NCBI RefSeq assembly: GCF_000348985.1
Contig: NC_035932.1
Span: 186,001-250,000, forward strand
Length of the DNA stretch: 64,000 bases
Origin: Huiozyma naganishii CBS 8797
Taxonomy: Eukaryota > Ascomycota > Saccharomycetes > Saccharomycetales > Saccharomycetaceae
Direction of reading: 5' to 3'
The position numbers and the translations under genes were made by a program. Positions 45,015-56,200 of the stretch are shown piece after piece. Position 1 is the stretch's first letter; each line of letters opens with the position of its first letter. Under the pieces are notes generated by a model. The model did not search any database. It was not told where the DNA came from and saw only the letters and a list, made by a program, of their open reading frames with translations.

Positions 45015-46277
45015 ATGTCTAAAGGTAAGGTTTGCTTGGCGTACTCCGGTGGGTTGGACACCTCTATTATCCTTGCGTGGCTGCTCGAGCAAGGGTACGA
45101 GGTGGTCGCGTTCATGGCGGATGTTGGCCAGGAGGAGGATTTCGCCGCGGCTAAGGCGAAAGCTCTGAAGATCGGGGCCACCAAGTTCGTCTGCGTCGAC
45201 TGCACCGCGCAGTTCGTGGAGGATATCTTGTTCCCTGCGGTGCAAGTCAACGCAGTGTACGAGGACGTGTACCTGTTGGGCACATCGCTTGCGAGACCCG
45301 TCATTGCTAAGGCTCAGATCGACGTTGCCGAGGCAGAGGGGTGTTTCGCGGTCGCGCACGGGTGCACGGGGAAGGGGAACGACCAGATCAGGTTCGAATT
45401 GTCCTTCTACGCATTGAAACCGGATGTCGTGTGCATTGCTCCATGGAGATTGCCTGAGTTCTTTGAAAGATTTGCCGGGAGAGCGGACCTGTTGGACTAC
45501 GCCGCCGCGAAGGGTATCCCCGTGACGCAGACCAAGTCCAAGCCTTGGTCCACGGATGAAAACCAGGCTCACATCTCCTACGAGGCAGGGATCCTGGAGG
45601 ACCCTAACACTACCCCACCAAAGGACATGTGGAAACTCATCACAGACCCACAGGACGCTCCCGACCAGCCTCAGGACTTGCAGATCGACTTCGAGAAGGG
45701 GTTGCCCGTGAAGGTCCAGTTCAAGTGCAACAAGACGGGCAAAGAAGTCGTCGCGACAACACCACTAGACATCTTCAACACGGTCTCGAACGTTGCGCGG
45801 GCCAACGGGGTCGGCAGAATCGATATCGTCGAGGACAGGTACATCAACCTAAAGTCCCGTGGCTGCTACGAACAGGCTCCACTCACCGTGTTGAGAAGGG
45901 CTCACGTCGACTTGGAGGGGCTCGTCCTCGACAAAGAGGTCCGTTCCCTAAGAGACGCGTTCGTCACGCCAAATTACTCCAGACTGCTGTACAACGGGTC
46001 CTACTTCACCCCAGAGTGCGAGTTCATCAGATCCATGATCAAACCTTCGCAGGAAACTGTCAACGGGACCGTCAGACTGCAACTGTACAAGGGTAACGTC
46101 ATCGTCTTGGGCAGATACTCGAACACTGAAAAGCTCTACGACGCAACGGAGTCCTCCATGGACGAATTGACCGGGTTCTTGCCAACGGACACCACTGGGT
46201 TCATCGCCATCCAGGCCATCAGAATCAAGAAGTACGGACAGGCTAAGAAGGACCGTAACGAGAAATTGAACTTGTGA
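45015..46277 (+). CDS. ARG1: Argininosuccinate synthetase
   Basis: From the ATG at 45015 the protein is 420 residues, exactly the S. cerevisiae length. The N-type ATP pyrophosphatase loop AYSGGLDTS lies at residues 9-17, followed by GYEVVAFMADVGQEED. AHGCTGKGNDQIRFE and the citrulline/aspartate-binding region are intact. It joins citrulline and aspartate in arginine biosynthesis. The codon choice is strongly GC-ending, like the adjacent GPD. An in-frame ATG 96 codons upstream lies before the TATA box and is not expected to be used. Confidence 0.98.
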   Translation: MSKGKVCLAYSGGLDTSIILAWLLEQGYEVVAFMADVGQEEDFAAAKAKALKIGATKFVCVDCTAQFVEDILFPAVQVNAVYEDVYLLGTSLARPVIAKAQIDVAEAEGCFAVAHGCTGKGNDQIRFELSFYALKPDVVCIAPWRLPEFFERFAGRADLLDYAAAKGIPVTQTKSKPWSTDENQAHISYEAGILEDPNTTPPKDMWKLITDPQDAPDQPQDLQIDFEKGLPVKVQFKCNKTGKEVVATTPLDIFNTVSNVARANGVGRIDIVEDRYINLKSRGCYEQAPLTVLRRAHVDLEGLVLDKEVRSLRDAFVTPNYSRLLYNGSYFTPECEFIRSMIKPSQETVNGTVRLQLYKGNVIVLGRYSNTEKLYDATESSMDELTGFLPTDTTGFIAIQAIRIKKYGQAKKDRNEKLNL

Positions 46278-46472
46278 GTAGCACTGCTCATCACGCACAT
46301 ATAAATAATACTATAATTTTCTTCGCACTTTTCAACTTATCATTTACATATCATTACTTGTACGACGTTCTCGTTGCACCCTCTTCAAGTTGAAAATATC
46401 ATTAATATTATCTTTAAGAGCAAAGAGCCCTCCCAGTAGGCAAACAACCACGGCCATAGTACGACAGTCGCA

Positions 46473-48596
46473 ATGTCACAATACTGGGCCGATCACGATG
46501 CACCTTTGACCATGCTGTCCCTGCTAGGCAGCAAAGAGGAGAAGGGTGGGTTTTTCAACCAATTGACTGACCGTGAACAACGGTACGCCCACTACATGTC
46601 CAGGGCCTCGCATGCAGGGTCCCGTATTGTCCTGAGACAAGTCTCCCCCGAGAGCGAACCGATCTTCGATCTTATCCTGCTGATCCACAAGGGGCTTAGG
46701 GGAGTGTATCCTGAGTCCGAGGCCGTGAAGCTGTATTTGGAGTACGTTTCTCAGTTTCTAAGTAACCTCGGGAATTACAAGTCATTCGGGGACTCCAAAT
46801 TCATCCCCAGATGCAGTGAGGACACCTGGTTTGAACTGTTGAAATCAGCTGGGATTGACCTGATGGGCAAAATTACCACAGCGCATACGGACAACGGCGC
46901 AGCGTTCCAGAATTGGCAGGACCTGATTCGTCGTGGGATCTATAAAGTCGATGAAGACATTGCATTGCTTGGATTCCCATCCCTGGGACACGTATCCGCT
47001 TACTACGTTGGCGACTCGCCAGTCTCCCCAGAGGATATGCAATTGCTGAAGAACGAGTTGTATGCCAAGAATGATATCTTACCAGAAAACACAAGAATCA
47101 AAAAACTGAACGACACCAGCTTCGTCATCCTTGTTGCGTCCGCGAACAAGGAAAACGAAATCCCAGAAGAGTACCCTCCCCAAGGCTTTACCATCGCGGG
47201 GGGAAAGTACACTGTGAGTTTCCAATTCGGAGACCACTCGAGAGAACTATCGTCCGTTGTCAAATATTTGGAAAGTGCGCGTGAACATGTAGCCAACGAC
47301 ACTCAAGAACAGATGCTGACCCTGTACATCAAACATTTCCAGACGGGGTCTGCCAAGGCACACAAACAAGCACAGCGTCTTTGGGTCAAGGACATTTCCC
47401 CCACTGTCGAAACCAACATTGGGTTCATCGAAACGTACCGGGAACCCTCGGGCATAATCGGTGAGTTTGAATCGCTCGTTGCTGTGCAAAACAAGGAGAG
47501 AACACAAAAGTTCAGCACACTGGTCAAAGAGGCCAAGAATTTCATCAACCTGTTGCCCTGGAGCGCTGATTACGAAAAACCTAAATTCCATGCCCCAGAT
47601 TTCACCTCTCTGGAAGTACTAACGTTCACCGGGTCTGGTATCCCAGCGGGGATCAACATTCCAAACTACGACGACGTGAGACTCAACGTTGGTTTCAAGA
47701 ACGTGTCCCTTGGGAACATTTTAAGTGCCTCGGCGGCGTCCAGCTCAAAACACCCCCCCAGTTTCATCAGAGAGGAGGACAGATCCGTATTTGAGAAATA
47801 CCAATCGCAGTCATTTGAAGTGCAAGTGGGGATCCACGAATTGCTGGGACACGGCACGGGGAAGCTACTGAGCGAGATAGCCGAGGGCCAGTTCAACTTC
47901 GACATCGAGTCTCCACCTGTGGGAGTTGACGGCAAGACCCCAGTAACCTCTTACTACAAGCTGGGAGAGACCTGGGGGTCCAAATTTGGGTCTCTTGCGG
48001 GGGCCTTTGAGGAAACGAGAGCCGAGGTGGTTGCCATGTACCTGATCACGAACAGGGACTTGTTAAAGATTTTCGGGTTCGAGAGCAAAGAGGACCAGGA
48101 CAATATTGTCTACAGCGGGTACTTGCAGATGGCAAGAGCCGGGCTGATGGCTCTGGAGTACTGGGACCCAAAGAGTGGGAAATGGGGGCAACCGCACATG
48201 CAGGCGAGGTACTCCATCATGAAGACTTTTTTGCACCACTCTGGGGACAGCGGCTTCCTACAAATAGAGCCAACGGCGGACGGGAACGACCTCCGCGTCG
48301 TACTGAACAGAGACCTGATCACTGCGGCGGGCCACGAGTGTGTCAGGGACTACCTGCACCACCTGCACGTGTACAAGTGTTCCGGCGACGTCGAGGCTGG
48401 GTCTCAGTACTACGTCGACCGCTCCACAGTCACACCAGAGCTCGCCGCGTACCGGGACCTCGTCATCTCCAAGAGGTTGCCCAGAAGACAATTCGTCCAG
48501 GCAAACACATCGCAGAAGGACGGCACAGTCACCGTCCACGAGTACGCTGAGACCTCGCAAGGGATGCTCGAGTCCTTCGCGCAGAGGGACTGCTAG
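46473..48596 (+). CDS. YOL057W: Dipeptidyl peptidase III (M49 zinc metallopeptidase), YOL057W orthologue
   Basis: A 707-residue peptidase (S. cerevisiae 711). The M49 zinc motif HELLGH is at residues 455-460, with the unusual six-residue spacing of the family, and the second zinc motif EETRAE at 513-518. The segments [29 protein letters not shown] and [16 protein letters not shown](T)NIGFIE are typical of the family. DPP III removes dipeptides from the N-terminus of short peptides in the cytosol. No signal peptide is present. The order ARG1-YOL057W-GPM matches S. cerevisiae. Confidence 0.96.
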   Translation: MSQYWADHDAPLTMLSLLGSKEEKGGFFNQLTDREQRYAHYMSRASHAGSRIVLRQVSPESEPIFDLILLIHKGLRGVYPESEAVKLYLEYVSQFLSNLGNYKSFGDSKFIPRCSEDTWFELLKSAGIDLMGKITTAHTDNGAAFQNWQDLIRRGIYKVDEDIALLGFPSLGHVSAYYVGDSPVSPEDMQLLKNELYAKNDILPENTRIKKLNDTSFVILVASANKENEIPEEYPPQGFTIAGGKYTVSFQFGDHSRELSSVVKYLESAREHVANDTQEQMLTLYIKHFQTGSAKAHKQAQRLWVKDISPTVETNIGFIETYREPSGIIGEFESLVAVQNKERTQKFSTLVKEAKNFINLLPWSADYEKPKFHAPDFTSLEVLTFTGSGIPAGINIPNYDDVRLNVGFKNVSLGNILSASAASSSKHPPSFIREEDRSVFEKYQSQSFEVQVGIHELLGHGTGKLLSEIAEGQFNFDIESPPVGVDGKTPVTSYYKLGETWGSKFGSLAGAFEETRAEVVAMYLITNRDLLKIFGFESKEDQDNIVYSGYLQMARAGLMALEYWDPKSGKWGQPHMQARYSIMKTFLHHSGDSGFLQIEPTADGNDLRVVLNRDLITAAGHECVRDYLHHLHVYKCSGDVEAGSQYYVDRSTVTPELAAYRDLVISKRLPRRQFVQANTSQKDGTVTVHEYAETSQGMLESFAQRDC

Positions 48597-48877
48597 TCCC
48601 CCGGGTAGACCCTCTTGGTAGAGCGTCCTGGGACCCTCGTCGCCAGCCCTTCGTACCTGGTGATCACACCAACCACCCGTGCCTTCCGATGCTGCATTGT
48701 TATATAAGAGGGACTCTTTCGGCGAAAATGTGCCTCGAGATCCCCTCGAAGGAACTTGAAATTTTCCGTTGGATACAAGTGTCATGATGTGTCAAACGAG
48801 GAGAGTAACACAGGGTAGCTAGACAGGTCCAATAGCTCTACATATATACATACACATATATATCTGTTTGCCGTACA

Positions 48878-49798
48878 ATGACTGCTCAGAGCGCGACGTT
48901 GAAGATATTTGTCCTGAGACATGGGCAGAGCGAGTTGAACCATGAGAACATCTTCTGTGGATGGATCGATGCGAGGCTGACGGAAAAGGGGAAGTCGCAA
49001 GCTGCGCATTCCGGTGAGCTCATTAAGCAGTACTGCGAGGAGCACAACGTGCCCCTGCCCCAAATTGGGTACACTTCGCGGTTGGTGAGGACGCAGCAGA
49101 CCATGGAGGCCATTTTGAACCAGCTGCATTTGAGACCGGATTTCCAGGTGATTGGTGGTGATGCAGCGCAGTTGAAACAACTGCCATTCCCCAATGAAAC
49201 AGACAGTGACGTGATCCCCGTTTTACAGACTTGGAGACTTAACGAAAGACATTACGGTTCCTGGCAGGGCCAGAGGAAGCCAAAGATACTGAAGGAATAC
49301 GGTGACGAGGAGTACATGTACATCAGAAGAGACTACCAAGGTAAGCCTCCTCATGCTGATTTGAACTTGGAAATGGTCCAGCAACGAGGGGAGGTCGGTT
49401 CCCTGACCGGTTACGAGTTCAAGGAACCCAACAGACAACAAAAATACGCCGTCGAGGAGGGGCAAGGTGAGAAACTACCGGAGAGTGAGTCCCTGAAGGA
49501 GGTGGTCGACAGAATTAACCCATTCTTGGATAACGTTGTTTTGCGGTTTGGCAAAGAGCAAAACCTGGCATCCTGTTTGGTCGTTGGACACGGAAGTTCT
49601 GTTAGATCGATCCTGAAAGTGTTCGACAACATCTCCGACGACGACATCAAGGATATAGATATTCCAAACGGGATCCCGCTGGTCTTGGAGCTCAACAGAA
49701 ACGACTTCTCACCTGTCAAAAGATTTTATCTGGATCCTGAATCCGCGGTGATCAACGCCGCTAAAGTCCGCAAAGAAGGGTTCGAGAAAAACCCATGA
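48878..49798 (+). CDS. GPM2/GPM3: Phosphoglycerate mutase homologue, Gpm2/Gpm3 type
   Basis: A 306-residue histidine-phosphatase-fold protein (S. cerevisiae Gpm2 311, Gpm3 303; glycolytic Gpm1 is 247). The catalytic RHG is at 14-16 in VLRHGQSELN. The acid residue lies in LNERHYGSWQG and the second His in VVGHGSSVRS. The sequence SELN in place of SEWN, together with an internal insertion around residues 150-210, marks the Gpm2/Gpm3 branch. In S. cerevisiae these paralogues contribute little or no mutase activity. All catalytic residues are retained, so activity cannot be ruled out. Confidence 0.93.
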   Translation: MTAQSATLKIFVLRHGQSELNHENIFCGWIDARLTEKGKSQAAHSGELIKQYCEEHNVPLPQIGYTSRLVRTQQTMEAILNQLHLRPDFQVIGGDAAQLKQLPFPNETDSDVIPVLQTWRLNERHYGSWQGQRKPKILKEYGDEEYMYIRRDYQGKPPHADLNLEMVQQRGEVGSLTGYEFKEPNRQQKYAVEEGQGEKLPESESLKEVVDRINPFLDNVVLRFGKEQNLASCLVVGHGSSVRSILKVFDNISDDDIKDIDIPNGIPLVLELNRNDFSPVKRFYLDPESAVINAAKVRKEGFEKNP

Positions 49799-50006
49799 TT
49801 AAAAAACATCACTATCACATTCTGTCCCTCCCTCCCCTCCCTTGTTGTTGTTTCCGTTATGACTTTTATTTGATAGAATGATATGACTCCTTATTATTGA
49901 CATCGTTGGTGGTTTTGAATACATATGTATAGCGAAGAAAAGCGTAACCGTATGGTTTATACGATTTGTTTCGCTTCTCCCTTGTATAACGACTTTATGA
50001 AAATAT

Positions 50007-50861
50007 TTATACTGCCAGATATGCGATGTTGCGGCGGCTGTACTCTGCAATCTCTTGCTTCCTCTCAGGGGTTATGTCAGGATGCTGCGTCTTGACATGC
50101 CGCGTGAGTGCGTCTGGCCTTGAAAACGATTTTTTGGCACCCTTTGCACCGAGGGACTCTATGCATTCAAGACAACTGAATGCAGGCTTTATTCTCGCAT
50201 GTACTATTTGCTGATGGTGTTTCAACTTATTGTTTTTCGCAAACTGGGCTCCACATAACCTCCCCCCATCAGGGTCCATCAGGTGGCATGTAAAAGTTTT
50301 CTTTGGGCGTTGCGACGGTAGTTGTACAGGCGGGTCAGGTACTGGAGAACTGTATTTCTCTATAGAATCGTTATTCTCGTATTGGAACATCCCTGAGTTC
50401 TCCAACGGGATTGCGGAAAGAGGACATATTTCTCCAGTATCGAATGCAACCGACTTGTTCGTAGTATAATTGGCCTGGTCGCTCAAACAGTCCATACTGA
50501 GATTCAATTGCTGATCCAATGGTAACGTAAACACGTCTGCGTACTCTTTAAACGGATTCTTTTCCCGGGAGGAACTGTACTTTGATGCACTAGACCCCAG
50601 TTTGTTGTACGAAGAAAGCTTCGACACATGGAAAGTTCTGGATCGTTGGGGGGTCAGAGCGGTTCTTTGATTCCTCTGTTCCCGAAGCTCTATAAATGCG
50701 CTTATGGATGCTGAAGAGGGTGGCGAAGACTTCACGTTTGATATTGCTGTTACGTCATCGAATTTCGCCATGGAGAGCGTAACACGCCTCTTTGCTAGTG
50801 GGAAAGACTGTAAAAGCAGGGGTTCAACATCGAAACGGTACGAATTGTTCACCGAGGACAT
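50007..50861 (-). CDS. RPN4: Short Rpn4-like zinc-finger protein
   Basis: A 284-residue protein whose C-terminal 100 residues match Rpn4: FTCHLMDP...CGAQFAKNNKL with HHQQIVHAR, then FSCLECIESLGAKGAKKSFSRPDALTRHVKTQH and a final EIAEYSRRNIAYL. S. cerevisiae Rpn4 (531 residues) activates proteasome genes through PACE elements and is itself rapidly degraded. The N-terminal 180 residues here are Ser- and Pro-rich and lack the long acidic activation regions of S. cerevisiae Rpn4. In the first finger the recognition-helix residues differ (KNNKLKHH against SYDLTRH). Position next to the GPM gene matches RPN4 in S. cerevisiae. It could be the only Rpn4 or a reduced second copy. Confidence 0.82.
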   Translation of the reverse strand: MSSVNNSYRFDVEPLLLQSFPLAKRRVTLSMAKFDDVTAISNVKSSPPSSASISAFIELREQRNQRTALTPQRSRTFHVSKLSSYNKLGSSASKYSSSREKNPFKEYADVFTLPLDQQLNLSMDCLSDQANYTTNKSVAFDTGEICPLSAIPLENSGMFQYENNDSIEKYSSPVPDPPVQLPSQRPKKTFTCHLMDPDGGRLCGAQFAKNNKLKHHQQIVHARIKPAFSCLECIESLGAKGAKKSFSRPDALTRHVKTQHPDITPERKQEIAEYSRRNIAYLAV

Positions 50862-51135
50862 TATATAACGCTATGTACGGTACACACCCACTCACTCTCT
50901 TTACCCGGTTGACACTTGACACATATCCCGGCGGGTGGTTAACCGCCAACCTGTATTACTCTTGCTCTTTTTCACTAATTTTTTCGGAGTCGAAGTGGCC
51001 TCTAATAAAAAACAGACACCACTACTGACAGTCAATTGAAGGTTATTCTTGGAATGATTCTATAGATTAGTCTGCGCCTATGTAGTTATAAAATCTGATA
51101 TATCACACAGAAAAAGAGGGTGCATGATCCGCACT

Positions 51136-52809
51136 TTATTCGTAGTTTAGGGCAGCATCCCAGAATTTGGTTTCCAACTCACACACTTCTGCATAGATGG
51201 TGATCAAAGTCTCGATTTGTTCAGGTGGATACGTCGCGGCAATCTCGTTCATCATTTTTCTACCAGTGACCATAGCGTTTTGATAGTCGTCCGAATTGTA
51301 AACGTCTAGCCAAGCAAGGTACATTGGATCCTTCGTTGTGATATTCTTCTCGACAAGTTTCGAGGCGGTACCGTACCCCATTAGGCATGGAGTTAAAGAG
51401 GTTACTAGTTCTGCCCAGTTGCCTCTCACGGCAACATCCGCAAAGTATCTGGAGTACGTCTTCAAAGCGGGCCCTCTCTTAATGTGGTCGAAGTACGAAT
51501 CGTCCTTGACGCCGAAGTCGCTCTTCAATCTTTCCTTGTGATGGACCATCTCTTTTTTGACTCCGCCAACTATGGTGAGTTCCTTCTCCATGTCGGATAA
51601 CAATGGGGCCTTACTAGCGGCAATACAGTGCACTCTCGCATAATCTACCAGGTACGCATAGTCTTGTTCAATAAAAAACTGAAACTTGGAACGCTTTAAA
51701 GTGCCGTCAGCAATCTTCTTCACGAACTCGTGATTGACGTAACTCTCCCAATGTGGCTTAACCTTTGGGTGATTTTCCAGATAAGATGTAAAGTCCTTCT
51801 TCATCAAGGGCAGGTCATTGGTAATTTGGGGGTTTACTTTACCGTTGTTGCCATTGACAACAATCTCGTGTGCGGAAAAACATTCGTCTTCGACCATCCT
51901 CTCTAATGGGATTCCGACTGCATACACATGGTTGATAGGACCGTTCGACTTGACGTGGTCTTGAGCGACCTCGCAGCCAATAGAAACTGCGTTTTGAACG
52001 TATTCAATGGCCCCATACACTGATTGTGGGATCGAATAACCGCGGGCAACGTTAGAAGCAATCGCAGAGGCTAACGTACAGCCGGTACCGTGGGTATGCG
52101 TGGTTTCGGTGAAATGTCCCTTGAACACGATAAACTTCTTTTCAGCGCCAACCAACAACACATCAGTGATGTATCTGTCCTCAGACCCGCTCCAGGGAAT
52201 ATGCCCACCTTTGACCAAAACGTTTGCACAGTTGCATTCTTTGGAAACGTCTTTAGCCAGTTGGAACACGTCCTCTAGCTTTTCAATCTTGCAAGTTTTC
52301 CCGACCAATTTGAAACATTCTGGGATATTTGGTGTTATGATATCAGCCATGGGGGTCAAATCTTTCTTAATGACGGTCACAACATCTTCTGAGGCCAACG
52401 CAGAACCCACTGTAGCCACCAAAACAGGATCTACGACCAACTTGGGTCTTTGCGCATCTGGAATGCTTTGCAATTTTTCACTCAAAGCATGAATGACATC
52501 AACGGTCAGCATACCAGTTTTGATGACATCGCACTTCATGTCTTTCAGATTTACATCCAGAATCTGAGATACGACTTTTCCTGGGGTGTCTTGAATACCG
52601 TACACTGCCAGAGGGGTCTGAATAGTTAGGGCAGCCACACAGGTCATGGCGTAGCATCTGTGTGCACTGATGGTCTTCACATCAGCCTCGACACCAGCAC
52701 CCCCGCTGCAATCGGACCCGGCTACAGTCATAACGACTGGCAGATGCTCATCTTTCGAGAGCGACAAATATGGAGGTGGTGTGTTCACGACAATTTTACT
52801 GAACGACAT
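51136..52809 (-). CDS. THI20: Thi20, hydroxymethylpyrimidine phosphate kinase fused to a TenA-like thiaminase
   Basis: A 557-residue bifunctional enzyme (S. cerevisiae 551). The N-terminal ThiD kinase has GSDCSGGAGVEADVKTI near residue 33, DPVLVATVGS, NIPECFKLVG and the anion-hole GTGCTLASAIA. A TenA-type thiaminase II domain occupies about 330-557, with FFIEQDYAYLVDYARV and SLTPCLMGYG, ending YAEVCELETKFWDAALNYE. It makes HMP pyrophosphate for thiamine synthesis and salvages thiamine breakdown products. The ATG at 52807-52809 gives the family N-terminus with NTPPPYLSL. S. cerevisiae has it as YOL055C, next to GPM3. Confidence 0.97.
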   Translation of the reverse strand: MSFSKIVVNTPPPYLSLSKDEHLPVVMTVAGSDCSGGAGVEADVKTISAHRCYAMTCVAALTIQTPLAVYGIQDTPGKVVSQILDVNLKDMKCDVIKTGMLTVDVIHALSEKLQSIPDAQRPKLVVDPVLVATVGSALASEDVVTVIKKDLTPMADIITPNIPECFKLVGKTCKIEKLEDVFQLAKDVSKECNCANVLVKGGHIPWSGSEDRYITDVLLVGAEKKFIVFKGHFTETTHTHGTGCTLASAIASNVARGYSIPQSVYGAIEYVQNAVSIGCEVAQDHVKSNGPINHVYAVGIPLERMVEDECFSAHEIVVNGNNGKVNPQITNDLPLMKKDFTSYLENHPKVKPHWESYVNHEFVKKIADGTLKRSKFQFFIEQDYAYLVDYARVHCIAASKAPLLSDMEKELTIVGGVKKEMVHHKERLKSDFGVKDDSYFDHIKRGPALKTYSRYFADVAVRGNWAELVTSLTPCLMGYGTASKLVEKNITTKDPMYLAWLDVYNSDDYQNAMVTGRKMMNEIAATYPPEQIETLITIYAEVCELETKFWDAALNYE

Positions 52810-53225
52810 TGTCAAGTGTGATGGGCTTCTTTATAGAGCTAGGAACCTGGCAAGATATACATTCTCTCTTTGTGATGGGTTCTCGAGCTGCTCTGAATTG
52901 GCCTTATATATATATACATTAAGTTTTTTTTTATGGCTAAAACCTCTTGAAATTCTTATGGTTTCCTCTGAAAGTTATTGCAGGAATGTTGTTAACCGAC
53001 GTGTGATATCCGTTGCGAAAATGGAAACTCGAGACATTGTCCGGTCTCTGTCGTTTTGCGAACGCTGCAATTTATGCGGTGAGTAACCACAAGCGCCGAT
53101 GGGCATATCCTTCCACGCTCTGTGCTAGTTTACAACAATATAAATAAGGTTGTACATGGCTGTACATTAAATAGATGATTTGGCATCACGTTTCGGCATC
53201 GGGTAAAAAAAGTCATATTTTGCCC
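52810..53225. other. Intergenic region THI20-OSH
   Basis: About 415 bases: THI20 promoter with a TATATATATA stretch near 52907, then the terminator region of the OSH gene. No gene or RNA recognised. Confidence 0.6.
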
Positions 53226-56200
53226 TCAAAAAATGTCGTTACTCTTGGACCAGTCGTGTTTTTTCCGTAGATTCCAGTACTCACCAGTAAACTTCCATAT
53301 CTTGTCACCGGAATCCGGGTCTCTTTCCAGTGTGAAGTACTTCGGTTGGTATTTTACCTTCTGCGCCTCTCTTTCCTTCCTGACGGCTCTCTGTTTTTCC
53401 TCGAGCCTATTCTTTTCCACGGCAGCCTCATCGTACCGGCCGTCCTCCATAGCCCTTTGATCTGGTCGTAACCTGGAATCAGTGGGGGCAACCCACTGCA
53501 CAAGCTTTGGGTTCGGATCGTTTAATGTAATGGCAAATGGCGTTAAATTGAAGGGTACACCCGTTAGCCGTTTATGGATTTTCCAGATACAGAACTTTGT
53601 GCCATCATACTTTGGGTCATCGGTACCTACATGTGAGTCTAGTTGTAGAGCTGAATCATTTCCATTCAATACTTTTTTACCGTAAAGCGCATCGTCCCAA
53701 TGACCGCCAAAGATCCAGCACTTTTTCCCATCCTTATTGAACACTTCACCTCTCACCTCGTATGCGCCGACGGAGGTCCACCCTCGGGCTTTGTAGTTCA
53801 TGATACAGTAATCACCAGTCGTTCTATTGTCAATTCGCACTTCGCCAGAGTTGTCTACTTCGGGTTTACCCACAAGAATGCCAATAACAGTATTCTGGGG
53901 TTTTTTGTAAGTGTATACTTCTTCTGTAGCACCGTTACTGTCAGCATCAGGGCGCATGGTTACAAACCATCTACCCAAATGCTTGATGACAAAAGAACGG
54001 CCAGTGAATTTGGAATAAACGTTCGTTTCACCATAGTAATCCCATTTTGGTGATTCAGTCCAAGTAGCCGAAATCGGCGGATGATGAGATACCTGCTCCG
54101 TAAAAAATCTGTACTGCTCCTTGCTGTTAACATATTCGTACGTCTCACCTAATAGGGGATTGAATGGTTTGGCCACACGATTGATAGTGGATGCAAATGG
54201 GGACACAGTGAACGCTGCAACGTACATTAGTCGCAGCGTAGAGTCAGGGAACGTACTTGCCTTGGACAGTAGGTTGCTGTACTCAATATCTTCTGTCACT
54301 CTCTGTAGCATAGATGTCGGTTCATTGAAACTTACAGGAAGTGTCATTTTGGTTAGATCTTGGCCCACCATCGACTTCAAAACACCCCATAAACTAATCT
54401 TGGGACGATCATCAGAGGTTAAATCAAGTTTTGAACGATGCTCCTTTTCATATCCAAGAAAGGTTCCTTCCTTTTCCAAAGCCCCGAATTTTTCCAGTTG
54501 TGCAGTGGTGACAAAACTGTCGGAAGAGATTTCTTCAATTAGCGCAGCAGAATTTTCCGAAGCGGCTGTTGCCTCAAATGGATTTTCTTCATCATCAACC
54601 TTTTCATTCGTTCCAGCTCCATCATTGTCATTCTTCTGGTCTGGATTCCCATATTCTTCGTCACTTAACTCCTCTGCGTCAAAAAATTCGTCACCTTGCG
54701 ACTCTTCTGAATCGCTAACGTTAATTGCTGCAGCAATTTCTTCCAATGTGGCACCGTTCCCTTCCATATTATTATCTGTTGAAGAATCACCAACTGCTTT
54801 GTTCGTATCAGAACCTTGGTTGGAGGCAGCTGTAACAGCTGCGCTCGCTAACATTTTCTTCAGCTGTTTTCTTTCCTTATCCAAACTCATCAACTTCGTG
54901 TCCTTTTCAATAAGTTCTAGCTCCAGTTCTTTCATTGACTTCATCCAAACATTATTGAGGTCCCTCTGCTTGCTTAGCATTGATATAAACTTCCTGTCAC
55001 GCTGCTGGGTCAATTCGTTTAATTTCATAAAATTTGTATTCATATCTGTCAAAGTTTTTCCCACTGTATTCCAAATATCTCTATTTGATGACAGATTCTG
55101 TTTTGCCAGCGATTCGTCAGAAAGTAGTTCGATAAGCTCGGTAAAATCTATAGTGATCGATCTCTTTATCATGTGTACCTTGTGAGAAAATGGACCATAG
55201 GAGATTTTCACATCGTCGCCGTCAGTCCCGTTAATGATATCGAACATATCGCCGTCATCATCGTAATCGTCGTCATCCCCGCTGCTACTCTCTATATCTG
55301 CCATGTCTTTATCCTCAAGTGTAGGGTTGAAAGTAAGGGGAGGAAAAGTTGGGGGGACTAATTGAGACGCCTTGGCCAAATCAGGAGATGAGACACATGG
55401 TTCGGAGGGTGGTAGAGGAGGTTGCGGTAGCGAAGGAGGTGGTGATTGTTCTCCCAAAAGCTGATGTGTCGAATTCAAGGACAACATATCATCACTATTG
55501 GCCGTTTCTGTTTTGTCTTGTAGCGACAGCACATCCCTAGCAGTTATTGCATTAGGCCTATTGTTGAGTGGTTTGTTGGTGATCATCGTAGGAACTAATC
55601 CTTTATTTTTATCCTTGGCATATCTTATAGCCCCTTGGATGGCCCAGACCCATCTGTTTGTTTCAATTGGGTGGTTCCCTTTCAAATGCCATCTAAGCTC
55701 CTCGCTGGAGTTATTACGGTTGCTACCACTGATAATTTCGAATTTCAGCTTTTCCGATGAATCTAGATGCAAATAACAGTTTGAAACGTTCAGCGAACCG
55801 CGGCATGCATTTTGGGTGTCAGATTGGTCAATATAATACGACAGTTTACCGTCATCACTTAAAATGAAATATCTCAACTTGTAGCCTTGGGCGAAATTCG
55901 TCCATTTTTTCAAATAGCCCTTAAAAGTTGGAGGTGTCATGATCTTGGTATTGTTGGCACTGGAGACCACTGGTGCAGAAGTATTCACACCAGTGATGTC
56001 AATAACTGACTGCTCCATGGCTGATTTCTCAAGCATTTTTTTCAGTTCCATGTCAATTGCCTGTTTTGTCGTTGCCGTAGTGGTACTTGCCGAACCGCTC
56101 AAAACCTCTTCCGTTGTCGATACTTTTTTCAGCAAGTCTAACGGCAGTTTACCTTTGGCATCTCTTTTGAACGGATCCGCTCCATGTTCCAACAACCATC

